From Sialis fuliginosa (Eukaryota; Arthropoda; Insecta; Megaloptera; Sialidae), in assembly GCA_961205875.1 (NCBI GenBank), contig OY540816.1, positions 21,338,701-21,402,700 of the forward strand: DNA of 64,000 bases, written 5' to 3'. The notes below the pieces were generated by a model that saw nothing but the letters and a program-made list of their open reading frames with translations, was not told where the DNA came from and searched no databases. Below, one piece after another: positions 23,504 through 35,093 of the stretch; the first letter of the stretch is position 1, and each line of letters begins with the position of its first letter. The translations under genes and the position numbers were made by a program.

Positions 23504-24298
23504 TTTACTACCATTTCTGAATATTAATCTATATACTTTTAACTGTCTTACAGCGTGATTTGATGACAATCAACCAATAGGTGTCAAAATGGTGGACATT
23601 AAAATTAATTATTAGTATAATTTATTTATTAATTATTATATTATCATAGCAACTGCTTTACATTGTTTCAAATTTGACGATATCTTTTGTGTCGTAGTAC
23701 TTATCATTTTGTAATCATTAGCAAGTGTCCTCATTACTGGAGAAAAAACACAAACAAAATAAAAGGTTATAATTTAAAAAAAACAAACTATATATGCTGA
23801 CTTTGGTAATTAAATTGATTAAATAAAGAGTTGCATGAGTTCATGAAAATTACAAAAAAGAAGCCAGTCAATCAAAAAAAAAAGTAAACCTTGCTACTTG
23901 TACAGTCGCCTGTAGAACTCGTCTGGCACCCTAAAGGCTAGAATCGCTTACAACAGAATTCAAATTTAAAGACAAACATCATCGGTTATCTTTTTCTATC
24001 AAGTTTAATATATTTAAAAACTAAAATTCGGAATATCAAATATTTATTGCAAATTTACGTATACAATTTTCAATAGATTACATAATAATTTAATTGCACA
24101 AATATATATGAGTACCTATTATAAACGAAGAGTAGTTCTTTATCTAGCAAATGAATTTCAAAATATCTGTCTTTGTTTGATACATGGAGAAATGATTTAA
24201 ATATTTTAATAAACAAATGGGAGGAGCCTACTAAGTTTGTGATAAACGAAAATGAATACAAACTGCAAGACCATTAATGCAGGTGACTGTACCTTATT
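23504..24298 (+). mobile_element. Family A element interrupted by a G element
   Basis: The A sequence runs from 'ttactaccatttctgaatat' to 'aaagtaaaccttgctac' at about 23900. After the G element, the residue TACCTTAT at 24290 matches the extreme right end of A (CCAGTACCTTAT). The A bases between 'cttgct' and the terminal TACC are missing, so the insertion was accompanied by a deletion or later loss. Confidence 0.8.
23903..24289 (+). mobile_element. Family G TIR element, complete copy
   Basis: The ends CAGTCGCCTG and CAGGTGACTG are inverted with one mismatch and flanked by TA on both sides (23901-23902, 24290-24291). This is the target duplication pattern of Tc1/mariner elements. The 387-bp length excludes a transposase. 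It is the best-preserved G copy in its termini. Confidence 0.85.
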
Positions 24299-24418
24299 AT
24301 AAAAATGAATTTTACATAAGTAACGTTTAGATAAACATATGCAGAATAATAACGAAGCATCAAGAGATCAATCCCAAAACCCATTAATCAGATAACATGA
24401 GACCGCAGTTCTACCAAC

Positions 24419-24581
24419 CTTGTAAACATAACAAAAGATCAGTGTGGTGTTGCTGCAGCTGATCCAGACGCAGAGTATGAGTGTCGGGGGTACTGTCAAC
24501 AGGCACGGTCCTAAGCTCCCTATCCGGATTGTGCACGGAGTAGAGGGGGGTGGGAGGGGGGCGCATGGAATGGTCAGGTCG
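24419..24581 (-). CDS. Candidate exon, unknown protein
   Basis: On the minus strand a GC-rich frame is open from a TTAG acceptor before 24581 to 24419, where CAAG/GTTGGT could be a donor (otherwise a TAG stop follows three codons on). It reads as 54 codons, Pro-rich then polar, with SVHNPDRELRTVPVDSTP and HTLRLDQLQQHHTDLLLCLQ. It enters in phase 0 and leaves in phase 1. I do not recognise the family. The antisense strand is also open for 35 codons, and GC-rich patches lack stops by chance. The upstream polypyrimidine tract is weak, so this is a candidate only. Confidence 0.3.
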
Positions 24582-24807
24582 CTAAGCGTATGATCACGTT
24601 AATAATTCTGTGAGATTCACGATGCCAGCTGCTCAAACATCGTTGGACCTTATCACTTTGTGTCCTTGTTGCTTTGACTGTTACCCTCTCCTTTTAGTTT
24701 TGGTACGCCTACTACGCATTTTAATAAGTAGGGGTTATAAATATTTGTTTAAAATTATATTATTATATTTTTATTTGCCCATTGTTTTCTTTAAAATAAT
24801 ATTTAAA

Positions 24808-25022
24808 ATAGCTGGCAAGCACTCTCAAATGAGGTATCAAACTTATATGACAGTTCTCTTTGAGTTTTTACTCTAGATTAGTAAGCACACTTTAGTAAAT
24901 ATACTTTACATATCTTCAATTTTACTTCCTATGCATGAAATTATATGTCAAAAACTGGCATATAAGTTTTATACCCCATTTGAAAGTGCTTGCTAGCTAG
25001 CAAATTTTGCTAGCTCCTTTAG
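24808..25022. mobile_element. Family T TIR element, copy 2
   Basis: The left arm 'gctggcaagcactctcaaat' plus 'gaggtatcaaacttatatga' and the right arm 'taccccatttgaaagtgctt' plus 'gctagctagcaaattttg' are inverted versions of each other. They match 43001-43334. Confidence 0.75.
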
Positions 25023-25051
25023 AAAAATTTTCGTTGTAATTGCCATAATTT

Positions 25052-25541
25052 AATAAAAATACTCCTCTGAAACATCGTGAGTGGATTCATTTTGGTGTAA
25101 CCTAGAACTTTTTTATCTTCGAAAATTCTGAGAATTGGGGCGTTTTTGATATGGCATGCGTTAAACATGTTGAGGGCGTAGGTCAGGGCAAAAGACCCTT
25201 GATTTTTGTAAGTCAGTATAACTATAACATTTTACTATTATTTATCTAGCAACTGTGCAAAAATCAGTAATTATTTATAAATTACATAACATCATGAATT
25301 TGACATTTTGAGGATGTAGGTCTCACTAAATGCGCCAATATTTTTTCATATTTGCTAGATAAATAATAGTAAAATGTTATAGTTATACTGGCCTACAAAA
25401 ATCAAACGTCTTTTGCCCTAACAAAGTTTGACGCATGCCACATCAAAAACGCCCAAATTCTCAGAATTTTCGAAATTAAAAAAGTTGTAGGTTACGCCAA
25501 AATGAATCCACTCACGAAGTTTCAGAGGAGTATTTTTTATT
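25052..25541. mobile_element. Foldback element U
   Basis: Arms of about 200 bp (25052-25251 and 25351-25541) are imperfect inverses: 'atactcctctgaaac', 'gtgagtggattcattttggt', 'attctgagaattgggg' and 'tattatttatctagcaa'. The loop is about 100 bp. It sits between a T copy and a truncated G copy. Confidence 0.85.
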
Positions 25542-25551
25542 ACAAAATTTA

Positions 25552-25872
25552 AAGCCGGGACCGTGGACTATATCATTTTAAATAAAAACAATATACGTCA
25601 ATTTCATTAATTAACTAAAATTCGGAATATCAAATATTTGTTGCCACAAAATTTACGTATAAAATTTTCAGTAGATAATTTAATTGCATAAATATATATG
25701 AGTACTATAAACAAAGAGTACTTCTTTATCTAGCAAATGAGTTTAAAAATATCTGTCTTTGTTTGGTACATGGAGAAATGATTTAAATATTATAATAATC
25801 AAATGGGAGGAGCCTACTAAGTTTGTGATAAGCGAATATGAATGAAAACTGGAAGATCACTTCTGCATGTGT
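25552..25872 (+). mobile_element. Family G element, 5'-truncated copy
   Basis: It starts at the 'tatatcattttaaataaaaa' block and follows copies 1 and 2 to 'gggaggagcctactaagttt' and 'gtgataagcgaa'. Both TIRs are lost or degenerate. Confidence 0.75.
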
Positions 25873-25886
25873 TTTGCATATAAATT

Positions 25887-26072
25887 AAAAACTAATTTTC
25901 TGTGGTCCTCTGGGCTTCGTGAATGTACTCTGTCCTGATCGCTCCGGGGCATATCCCAATCCCACCAGTCATCCATGTTTGGTGTAGGCTGTGACTTCAA
26001 TTACACAAATAGCTGGCTGCATATGTATAATTAAAGCCATGAAATAAAAAAAAAAAACAAAAAACTAATTTT
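25887..26072 (+). mobile_element. 5'-truncated retroposon with poly-A and 13-bp TSD
   Basis: A 160-bp GC-richer insert (25900-26059) ends in an A-rich tail after 'gccatgaaat'. It is bracketed by AAAAACTAATTTT at 25887-25899 and 26060-26072. This is the signature of target-primed reverse transcription. The source, a LINE 3' end or a processed transcript, cannot be told from so short a piece; 'catcccaatcccaccagtc'-type sequence does not recur in the window. Confidence 0.75.
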
Positions 26073-26650
26073 TTTGAAATCAAATCTTTTTTTTATAAAT
26101 AGTTCCCAACTAAAGGGGTGCTAGGGCAAAAACCTTAATGACTCCTATATATACCTATCTACACTTAATGCTCTATAAAATGGCATTATAACGTGTAAGA
26201 ATAGTTAAGATTCCTACGGTTAAAATTAACTATAAAGTTGATAGCAATATTTCACGATTATCTCTGTACATTGTTCACCCCTCACATTCATTCACTCTTT
26301 ATCCAGTACCGTCATTATCTTCCTCTCTCTCGCACGTACACACTACATCAAGACGAATACTGGAATATGTAAATTTAATGTGTTTTATTAATATGTTGAA
26401 CAGAAATATGGCGCATAGTTACATGAACTTCAAGATGGTGTAAAATTAAATTATTATTTCTCAGGAATGATTGAAGGTGTGTATGCTGTTAATACACCTC
26501 TATGTGTGTGACTATTAGCGCCGTGTGTTGTTGGGGTGGGGGGAGGAGGGGGGGGGTATGGCTTTCGGATAAAGGTTATGGCGCGTAATTGGGTATTGGG
26601 TAATTAGTGTTTTGGTGTGGGGTTTTCACGGTTTTGTTTAATCTTTGTTA
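26073..26650. other. Unassigned stretch with a G-rich tract
   Basis: 26527-26560 has four or more G runs ('ttggggtggggggaggagg' and onward) able to form a G-quadruplex. A CT-rich segment lies at 26285-26340. No gene was recognised. Confidence 0.4.
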
Positions 26651-27055
26651 AGGAATGTTGAGGGTGAATATGTTTTGTTTGTATGTATTGATTACACAGG
26701 GTAACAAATTTGGAAGTTGGTTTAGGTCTAATAAGTGGTTTTATGCAATGTTTTTTTGTTTTGATTTCTCGCTATTTCGAAGATATAAGGAGCTTTGTGA
26801 TCGTTTTAAAATGAGGAAAAAAATGTACTCCAATCGTTATAATATGTCCCCTGAATCCTTGTCACTCGCATAGCTCATTGTTTGTATATATTGATTACAC
26901 AGGGTAACAAATTTGGAAGTTGTTTTAGGTCTAATAAGTGGTTTTATGCAATGTTTTTTGTTTTGCTTTCTCGCTATATCAAAGATACAAGAAGTTTGTG
27001 ATCGTTTTAAAATGAGGAAAAAATGTTCTCTTGAAACCTTGTCGTACGCGTAAAT
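26651..27055 (+). repeat. Tandem duplication, about 203-bp unit, with family E pieces
   Basis: 'attacacagggtaacaaatt' occurs at 26691 and 26894. Each is followed by 'ggtctaataagtggttttat' and the E block 'gatcgttttaaaatgagg'. The duplicated unit therefore includes the junction between unique sequence and an E fragment. Confidence 0.85.
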
Positions 27056-27826
27056 TATGAACCACTGAACCGATATTAATGAAATTTGGTTGACTGGTTG
27101 GGTCTAACTAGAGGTCGGATTTATTTAAAAATCATTGAAAACTATGAGTGCTATGAGACTTTCTTATACGCAGTATGTACTGATTGTGAGTACAGTGTAC
27201 GTGTGTCTACTTATATAAAAAACTTTTTTAAATAATAAAACAAAGTTAATTACTAGGTATATTTATTTCTCTTATCGTTTATAATACGTGTTTTATTTTA
27301 AGGAATTATATCAAAAATTAAACTGTACATCTTCCTTTTTTCCTATTCTTTCAAATTTTTGTTTTTGAAAATATTTTAGTCATATATATTTCATGTTTAA
27401 AATTTCAACTTCCCAAAAAAAAAAAATCAATTTAAAGTTATGAAAATTAGAAGGAACATTATAACTGACTTTATAAATAATAATTTTCATTATATTTCAT
27501 CTAAATTTTCTTTTAAATCACAGGTATTTAAAAAAGAAAATAGCTTACACTCACGTCAGATCACAATCGTGACAAAATATAATAAATTAAGAAAAATATT
27601 GCAATAAAAAAAACGTTATTAAATAAATTTGTTCAAATGTGGCCGCAACATCTTTTTATTTATATATTTTTTAAAAATATATGTGTTTTTAACTTTTTCC
27701 ATCCTTTTTATTATATGGGTCAATTGTTTTTCGCAATAAAGACGAAATGGAAAAAATCCATTTAGAAAAATATACTACGCTAAAAATCAATAATCGATCT
27801 TTTATCACCTTCCATGACTTATCAAT
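27056..27826. other. Family E tail then AT-rich sequence
   Basis: 27056-27150 continues the E pattern ('gaaccactgaaccgatatta', 'tggttgactggttgggtct'). The rest is very AT-rich with nothing recognised. Confidence 0.4.
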
Positions 27827-27839
27827 ATGACCTACGCAG

Positions 27840-27998
27840 ATGACATCACCATGATCGGATTTGAACCTAATGCCTCCACAACCAACAACGGTGTCCCTAT
27901 TGGCCAGGGAGTATCATTAGTGACAATATGGCACATCGTATATGCACCCCAGCCAACGTGTGTCTATGTTAACGAATACCGACATGTTGTATACCCAG
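27840..27998 (+). CDS. Candidate exon (phase 1-1), unknown protein
   Basis: A 159-nt GC-richer segment lies between a 'ctacgcag' acceptor and a weak 'cccag/gtccgg' donor. It stays open in one frame with mixed third-codon bases and gives DDITMIGFEPNASTTNNGV then VSLVTIWHIVYAPQPTCVYV and NEYRHVVYPG. The phase 1-1 symmetry and the 'VxYAPxP' style suit a linker between immunoglobulin-type domains. The YADD string just before could instead be a reverse-transcriptase remnant, but the residues after it do not fit that family. A 43-codon minus frame is also open here. Confidence 0.3.
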
Positions 27999-28284
27999 GT
28001 CCGGAGGGAGGGGGGTTGAATGGTGGATAATACAAGTTTCTATTGTCAAATGGAAATTTTCGATATGACAGACGTTCTGAACCAAATTTTTTTTGCGAGG
28101 TATTAATAGCTGTGTTATAAATATGATACCTTGAAATAAATTGAATAAGGGAATTGGGGGTAGTAACGCATATCTATAATAAGGCCTAAGAGTCAAAAAT
28201 AGGTTTAAAACATACATTTAGTGTAGACAAGTTCATACCATTACATAATCTCTCGGTTCCCCCACCAATTTTAACTTTTGTTTT

Positions 28285-28385
28285 GAACAGTGAATCAGGG
28301 TGTCCACTTTCTGGAAAGTCAGGGAAGCCTAAAGTGGTCAGGGAAAGTCAGGGAATTTATTTAAAATTCTGAAACAGTCTGACAG
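28285..28385 (+). mobile_element. Repeat K, left terminus (CAGGGTGTCCACT)
   Basis: 'gaatcagggtgtccact' begins a segment rich in 'gtcagggaa' words, as in 11489-11640. An inverted match 'ggacacccctgattc' lies at 30232-30246, so 28285-30247 may be a single TIR element of about 2 kb. Confidence 0.5.
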
Positions 28386-30247
28386 TCTTTTCACTCAGTA
28401 ACTTGCAGGAAATCATTTATAGAATCTAACAGTACCTATCAAAAAGAAAATTTGTGAAAAAATGATATTACTTACAATACTTACATAGTAAACAATGAAA
28501 GGTCGAAAAAATGAAAAACTGAACAGTTTTGAAATTTTTCTATAGAAGAAAGTTATTGAAAAACTCACCTGTGTTTAGAGAATTCTAGAGTTTTTTATGT
28601 TTTGAAAAGAAAAAAAGTTTGTCAAAAATTTTTAAATTTACAACTTCAACAGTTTATGGTGTTACGTAATGTTAAAACTGCATTTTCAAAAATCGTTTGG
28701 GAGGGGGATTGACAGAAATCTTTCCCAACATCTAAAAGTTTTTTTAAAACTCTTATTAAAAAAATATGTATCTTACGTTGTTAACTTCACACAGGTATAG
28801 ATAAAGTAAATAAAAGTTTGTTGTTCTTGAATTCTTTTGAAAGTTGTAATATTTTTTTTTTGGTTATGTATATAAAAAAAATATCAAAATAAGTAAATAT
28901 TTTGATGATATGTACTAGAGGTGTTGAAACATTTTGAGAAGCTCTGGTAGAATTGTAGGTCGCTTTGTTTCGTTTGTAATACCCAATAGACAATGACGCA
29001 TCAATAATTTATACTGTAGGCGTTAATATGATTAGCTTTAATGTAATTTAACGGTAGACAATTATCAAAAGGACATGGGTTCGACTAGAAACAATGTCCT
29101 TTAGCTTTGGGATAAATTATTTCTAGATCAAGCCAATTTGTTCACTGAATAAATAACAAAACGGTAAAACCGTTTTTATTTATCTCAAATCTGAGGAACT
29201 TTGGTAATTTTTGAATTAGTTATGTTCTATTGGCCATATTGAAAGAACTCGATATATATTTTTGTGTGAGGGGGTGGGGGGTGGGTGAAATAACTTTAGC
29301 CAACTTGGAAAAATTAAACTTAAACAACTAAAGTATTGTTTTTATAAAAATATAAAAATAAGTTTATGGGAAATTTAATTCTCTATAAAAATAGTCTAGA
29401 GAGGTATAAGTGTAAAAAAACTTATTAGCGTGTTAAATATATATATTTTTTTACAAAAATCAGCATTTTAACGTAAATATTTTATATATCAATTAAATAG
29501 TAATATATAACCCTATTTCTGAACTATCGAAAAAAGAATGATCCAACCGACAACTAGCATTATTAGAAAATAATTTTATTCTCTATAAAATGACGTCCTT
29601 TTTTCCATTATTATGAATCAGTAATACCAACTTTAGTAGTAACGAATAATTTTTCATAATTATTTAATTGGGAAATGAGACCCCCCCTTTGTGACACCTC
29701 TTAAAATTGAACTAAAGGATTTATTTTAGGTCATAAACAAACTTATTATTACTTTTTCTTGACACACCCTATTGTATATTATATGAATAATAAATAAGTT
29801 CTATTTAAATTACCACAAATAAAAATTATTTAAATTACAATATTGGACGTATTAGTTTTTTTCTGTTCAGCAATAACACTTATATATTCAGAACAAAAAA
29901 ATACTTGGTATAATAAAAAAGGAAGTAGTACCCATTTTAAATATGAAAAATGTCACTCGAAATGATCTTGCAAATTGTATTATTCTTTTATCTTTTGCTA
30001 CATTTATACAAATCTTCGTTCCACTAGCTTTAAAATGATTTATACATAATGGAGTAGAAGATTGGAAAATATTAAAAGATTCTGCTTCTTGCATAAAATA
30101 CAAATACTTATATTTTTATGTCCGTATGCGCACAAAAAACATACTTTTTTTAACCCTTTTAGTCTCGAATTTTTAATATCCTATGTTTTTTTTTTATACA
30201 AACTTTGCCCCTCCTTACAATTTTTTTTACGGACACCCCTGATTCAG
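28386..30247. other. AT-rich interior between inverted K ends
   Basis: It holds a 71-codon minus frame at 29888-30103 (ESFNIFQSSTPLCINHFKAS) of unknown nature, a G-rich tract at 29262-29288, and a weak hairpin 'aaggacat ... atgtcctt' at 29070-29103. No transposase motif was seen. Confidence 0.35.
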
Positions 30248-30779
30248 CGTTTATACTTATTTCTGTCTTTAGTGACAGAATTTTATAATTTGACATTTAA
30301 AAGGAACGCCAGTCTGAAAAACAACAAATAAATACGTTCAAAAATTTAATAAATATTCTGGATGTAATTGAGTGATTTTTTCTGTTTTTAATTTTAAAAA
30401 TAAATGTGTCATTTATGAGAATTTCTTTTTTATAATAACTTACGCACTTTTCTAATTAATATTGATATAATTTAATTTATTTTCTTAGAAATAAGGACTT
30501 AATTATCTAAATGAGTTTTTAATAAAATCGCAACCAAGCTATTCTGAAACAAAAACGTATAATTTCACAAACTGTGCCTTTAGAATCATACTTACAATTA
30601 AAAAAAAACTTAAGGAACAGCCTGTATACATGTCTGAACAATTTTTTTATTGTTTACTCTCGTGGATTTCGTTTCTAATATCTATCAGCACAGTTTGTTG
30701 ATGAGAACCAACACGAAATTGGTAAATGAGACGTTACCCACATTATATAGTATATATAACTTCTATAAATCGTCCCTTC
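30248..30779. other. AT-rich stretch, nothing assigned
   Basis: No gene or repeat was recognised. Confidence 0.4.
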
Positions 30780-31295
30780 CCCTCGTCAGACCCCAAAATC
30801 TTTATTACTAAAGTTTTACGAGGTATTTTTAATGAAATTTTCATCAAAATCGGTCCGGAGTATTTTCAGTTCACTGAAAATGAATTCCCTTCCCCCTCAT
30901 TATTCCTCGTCCCCTTCTGTAAAGTATAATATAAAAAAAATCTCTACCCAGCACCTACACCACTGAATGCAAATGATAATGAATATTATTGTTTCCGATT
31001 TTTAGGTTTGAATGGTACACAAGGTTCACTGCTTAGCTCTCTGATGAGATATCGTGATTATTCATAGCCACTTCCAGAGTCATAATACTCTAATGAAATT
31101 TTCATCAAAATCTGTCCGAAGTTTTTTGAAATCACTGAATATTTGACCCCTCATTACCCCTTACCTTTTTCTGTAAAATATAATATTTTAAGTATCGCAG
31201 TTTCTAAAAAAATTCTCTACCCAGCACCTACGCCACTGGATGTAAATTATAATGAATATTCTCATTTCCAGTTTTCCCCGGTTTTGTTATTTGTC
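30780..31295 (+). repeat. Tandem repeat O, two diverged units
   Basis: 'aatgaaattttcatcaaaat', 'tctgtaaagtataatat', 'ctctacccagcacctac' and 'ccactgaatgcaaatgataa' at 30830-30990 recur at 31090-31265 with substitutions. The spacing is about 260 bp. Confidence 0.75.
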
Positions 31296-31944
31296 TGACG
31301 AATTATCTGGAAAAAGAACTTGTATGATTCATTGATATTATTTTTCAAATAAAGTTTTAAACAAAAATGTTTAAGTATTTGTTTAAAAAGTTTTTTTCCA
31401 CTGAAATTAAAAACTCTATTGTTCGTGTAGATTAATTTTTATATTTGATATTATATGTGACTTGTAGGTGAGCTTGTGAAGTAATAATTCTTTTTTAAGG
31501 CTAAAGAGTCGTATATCTTTCAAGGAAAATTAATTAGAGTGAGAAATGTTAGTTTATAATTTATATCGCTGAAAATAATTACTTACTAAAGATTAATTTT
31601 CTTGAAAATTATATAGTACTTACATATAGTTTTTTCTTAATCATTTTTGTAATGTTCATGGGTAACTTTTTAATGTTTATTTTAAGATTTATTATATAAT
31701 AATAAATAAATTGGTTTCAGTTGGTATAAATAGAAAATTTTTATTCAAATAAATAGCTTTTATAAAAAAAATAATAATTCTATGATAAAAATAATTTTCC
31801 GAAAACTATCTATAGTTCGATCTATAGAAATATTGGTTTGTTGAATTTTTTAAATTACTTTGAAACAGTGCAATTTAGAGAAAAATGGTCAAGTTAAAAA
31901 TTGTAGGTAATATTTTTATCTATAATTTATGTTGAATTAATTTT
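31296..31944. other. AT-rich stretch, nothing assigned
   Basis: No gene or repeat was recognised. Confidence 0.4.
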
Positions 31945-32705
31945 TGTGAAAAAACAAATAAAAAAAAATTTTTTTGGACCCTCTTCCAATAGACTGAAAA
32001 GTATATTTAATTTTTTTTTCACTTATCCTAAAATGTTACAAAAAATGTCAAATGACCCTCAGTTACGATATTTTTACTTTTCAATGACGTTGTCAGAGCG
32101 CTCCCACCCCTCTAATTTCTATATTTTCGATTCAAAAATTCTGAAAAATTCCTGAATGTAGTTTTTAATTAGTACTTTCACTGAAAATTATAACGAACAC
32201 TGTCAAATTTTTTTTGGATCCCCCTACCAAAGACTGGAAATTTTTTCTCATTTACCCTATTGAGTGGGGTGTCTTAAAATAGGTCTCCTAAAATACAACA
32301 AAAATTGTATTACGACTTTTTGATTTTAACCCTTCAGTCACGATATATTTTCGTTCAAAGTCGTTATCAAAAAAAGAACTGAGAAAATTCCCGAATGTGG
32401 TTTTTAATTAGTACTTTCAATGAAAATTATAACGAACAATAGTTTATGAAACATTTTGGAATAACTCTTTTATATAAATCGTAGTGGAAATGACTACGGA
32501 ATCCCCGTGCCCAACACGCACTTGACTGTTTTTTTTTTGTAATAAGTTGGTCCTTTTTAGTACTTTCAATGAAAATTATAACGAACAATAGTTTATGAAA
32601 CATTTTGGAATAACTCTTTTATAGAAATCGTAGAGAAAACGACTACGGAACCCCCGTGCCCAACACGCACTTGACTGTTTTTTTTAATAATAAGTTGGTC
32701 CTTTC
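31945..32705 (+). mobile_element. Family L dispersed repeat, longest copy
   Basis: It carries the L blocks ('tttttttggaccctcttcc', 'gagcgctcccacccctctaa', 'attgagtggggtgtctta') and then two tandem 3' tails with 'gactacggaa' and 'ccccgtgcccaacacgcact'. The tail resembles a repeat end common in lepidopteran genomes (known from memory). Its 69-codon frame is a chance frame across an A-run. Confidence 0.75.
32410..32705 (+). repeat. Tandem duplication of the family L 3' tail, 148-bp unit
   Basis: 'tagtactttcaatgaaaatt' starts at 32410 and 32558. Both units run through 'cattttggaataactctttt' and 'cacgcacttgactgtttttt' to 'aagttggtccttt'. The units are nearly identical, so the duplication is recent. 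Confidence 0.92.
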
Positions 32706-34214
32706 TGAATAAAATCATCTATAGAGATAAAAAAGTCTATATAGATTTTCTGAATCTGAATTGAACTAAATACAGTAGAAAAATGAAGAAAATGATTTTA
32801 TATTTCCCATAAAACAGTACGAAAACATCTCTAAAAGCCATAAAGTTTGAACGCTGCACGTCGACAATTGATTTTATGTAAACAACGACCTGATTCCATC
32901 ACATAAACGGGTCTTACGATGCCAAAGTCAGCCCCTAAAGATCGCGGAATATTCATTTAACACTATATTACCGAATTACAAGTAGGCGAACATCAAAAAT
33001 CACATATAATCTTGGCGCAGTACTTACTAGGGTAGTTTCGCTGCACATATAAGGGTTGTTTGGTGGCGTTGTTAATATTTTCGTTTAGATAACTGAAAAT
33101 CGTGTGAGTGCTTATTTTTTTTCCCTTACAACGAAGGGTTGTTTTTTTATGGGGTGGTTTCATATTTGTTTTAACTAAATTAAAATCTAAAGGCGGATTT
33201 TAATATTTTTTGTATGGTTGCCTTGGTGTTAAATGCGTGGGGTATGGGGGCGAAAAAAATATGTTTGATGATTATATTTTTTTCAATTATGATTATTTTT
33301 TTTGTATGCCTGTCAAAATTTGAAATTAAGTCAAATCTGTTATTTATCTTTCTTTCTTATTTGTACTGTTTAAAAAATAATTAGCAAAATTAAAATATTG
33401 ACAATAGTAAATATCCGAAAGATCGTTTAAAAAAAATATAAAGTGTTCTTTTTAGACGGAAATTAATATTAAATATAAAATTTCACTCTTCTACATTTTA
33501 TCGTATTTGAATTAGAACGTTTACAGACAGACATTCAGACATCATGGCAAAACTAGTTATAATGGAAAAACATTTTTGTTGTCTGTGCATATTTTTTTGT
33601 ATTTATTATATCAGTAATTGCATATAAGAAATTCATATCCTGGCCACACCAGTCAATTTTTCTTACACATACACATAATTTAATTTCTACGTTCAACCAT
33701 ATATCAAAAACTTAACTAACCTAACATACGCTTGTACCTTCCTAAATACAATCCTTCTATGCAAAACTAGAGACAGAGAGAGGAAGATAGAACAAGAGAA
33801 ACTGAGGGATAAAGAGGGTATATAAACTCTAACCTATGACCCGACATTAAGCATACCATATTATAATAAATAGAGCATATATGATACCACAGCTGAGACG
33901 TGGTGGGGGTGTGTGTGTGGAGGGGGTGGTGTACACACGTGTGGGGGTGCGGGGGGCCGGCACGCACCCTTATTTATATGAGCGTCGGCATGCGTAACCG
34001 CCCTTGGTGTCATCCACACCCTTTTAAAGTCAAAACTTATACCGTTTAGGGTTCCGCGAGTTACTTTGGTATTTGCTTTATACGTCTACAGGGTGTTCCG
34101 AAATTTAATCATTATGAATTAAGGTAGAAATTCACCCGCATTTTCTTAATACGTGCCTGATCTAATTACTCAATAAAAATTGTTGGTTTTATATCTGATG
34201 TTATAAATGAGCTA
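32706..34214. other. Unassigned stretch with a G/T-rich segment
   Basis: 33899-33962 is a G/T-rich run with several G5 tracts and a GT microsatellite. The 66-codon minus frame there (33767-33967) is low-complexity. 33960-34030 is GC-richer but not recognised. No gene is supported. Confidence 0.35.
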
Positions 34215-34372
34215 AAAAAATTTGCTAGCTTTCCAACGTTTCGTTACACATTACATTGGAAAGAAGAAGAGTCCTGAAGAAATCCACTGGAATGTGTGTT
34301 GAAACGTTGGCCGATAACACGACCAAATCGACGCGGCTTATATCCAGAAGTCAAGATCCATATCAAACGACT
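34215..34372. repeat. Repeat S, inverted pair
   Basis: 'ccaacgtttcgttacacatt' at 34234 is inverted as 'ggaatgtgtgttgaaacgtt' at 34290. It is followed by 'gccgataacacgaccaaatc' and 'cagaagtcaagatcc', the reverse complement of 10598-10672. Confidence 0.7.
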
Positions 34373-34843
34373 TAAGTCACTAAAAATACTAATTCTTTCC
34401 ACCTCTAAAAAACAAAGTATATACGTACATATTAATTAATCCTGAAAAAAATATTTTTGATCAAAATCTGATCTTGATCCTATAGTGAGAACGGCATTAA
34501 AATCGGTTCAGTAGTTATCTCGAAAAAAAAACATAAAAAGTTTGTTACTTAAAAAAACATTGTCTGTTAAAATATGTACTTGTTCATTGTATTTATAAAC
34601 ATCCTGTATATATGCATGTGTGTAGAGATTATAGTTTGTGTCGTAGGCGTTTGGGGGGTGGGGGTAAGTCGATTGTGTTATGCTTTTATGGGCTGCTGAT
34701 ATTGTTTTTATATTTTATGTTTTGTTTTTGGTGACGATGGTGCCATAAATATTATGAGTGACGTAAAATTATGTTGGTGTGGTGTCACTTTAAGTTGTTT
34801 ATTAATAGTCAAATTGATTTTGCATTATTTTGATATGAGTATA
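34373..34843. other. AT-rich stretch, nothing assigned
   Basis: A G-rich tract 'ggggggtgggggtaag' lies at 34651. Nothing else was recognised. Confidence 0.4.
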
Positions 34844-35011
34844 CAGTGGAACTTCGTTAATATGTTTTTCTTTAGTAGGACTTTCACCATAGTACGTTTT
34901 TTTTAGGTCCCAGCATTTTTCCATAAGACCCCATGTTAAAATATTTCATTAGTACTTTTTGTTAGTTGTAGGTACGTGTTTATTCAAAAACGTAATAACG
35001 AGGTTCCACTG
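34844..35011. mobile_element. pogo/Tigger-like MITE, 168 bp
   Basis: The left end CAGTGGAACTTCGTTAATA and right end ATAACGAGGTTCCACTG are inverted and flanked by TA on each side (34842-34843, 35012-35013). CAGTGGAACCTCG-type ends with TA duplications are characteristic of pogo-group Tc1/mariner elements. It is too short to code. Confidence 0.8.
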
Positions 35012-35093
35012 TATTATGAATATTTATATTTAGATATAGTGTATTTTAATTTAATTTTTCACTTTAACTAATTGAATTATTTATATTTTTCAG

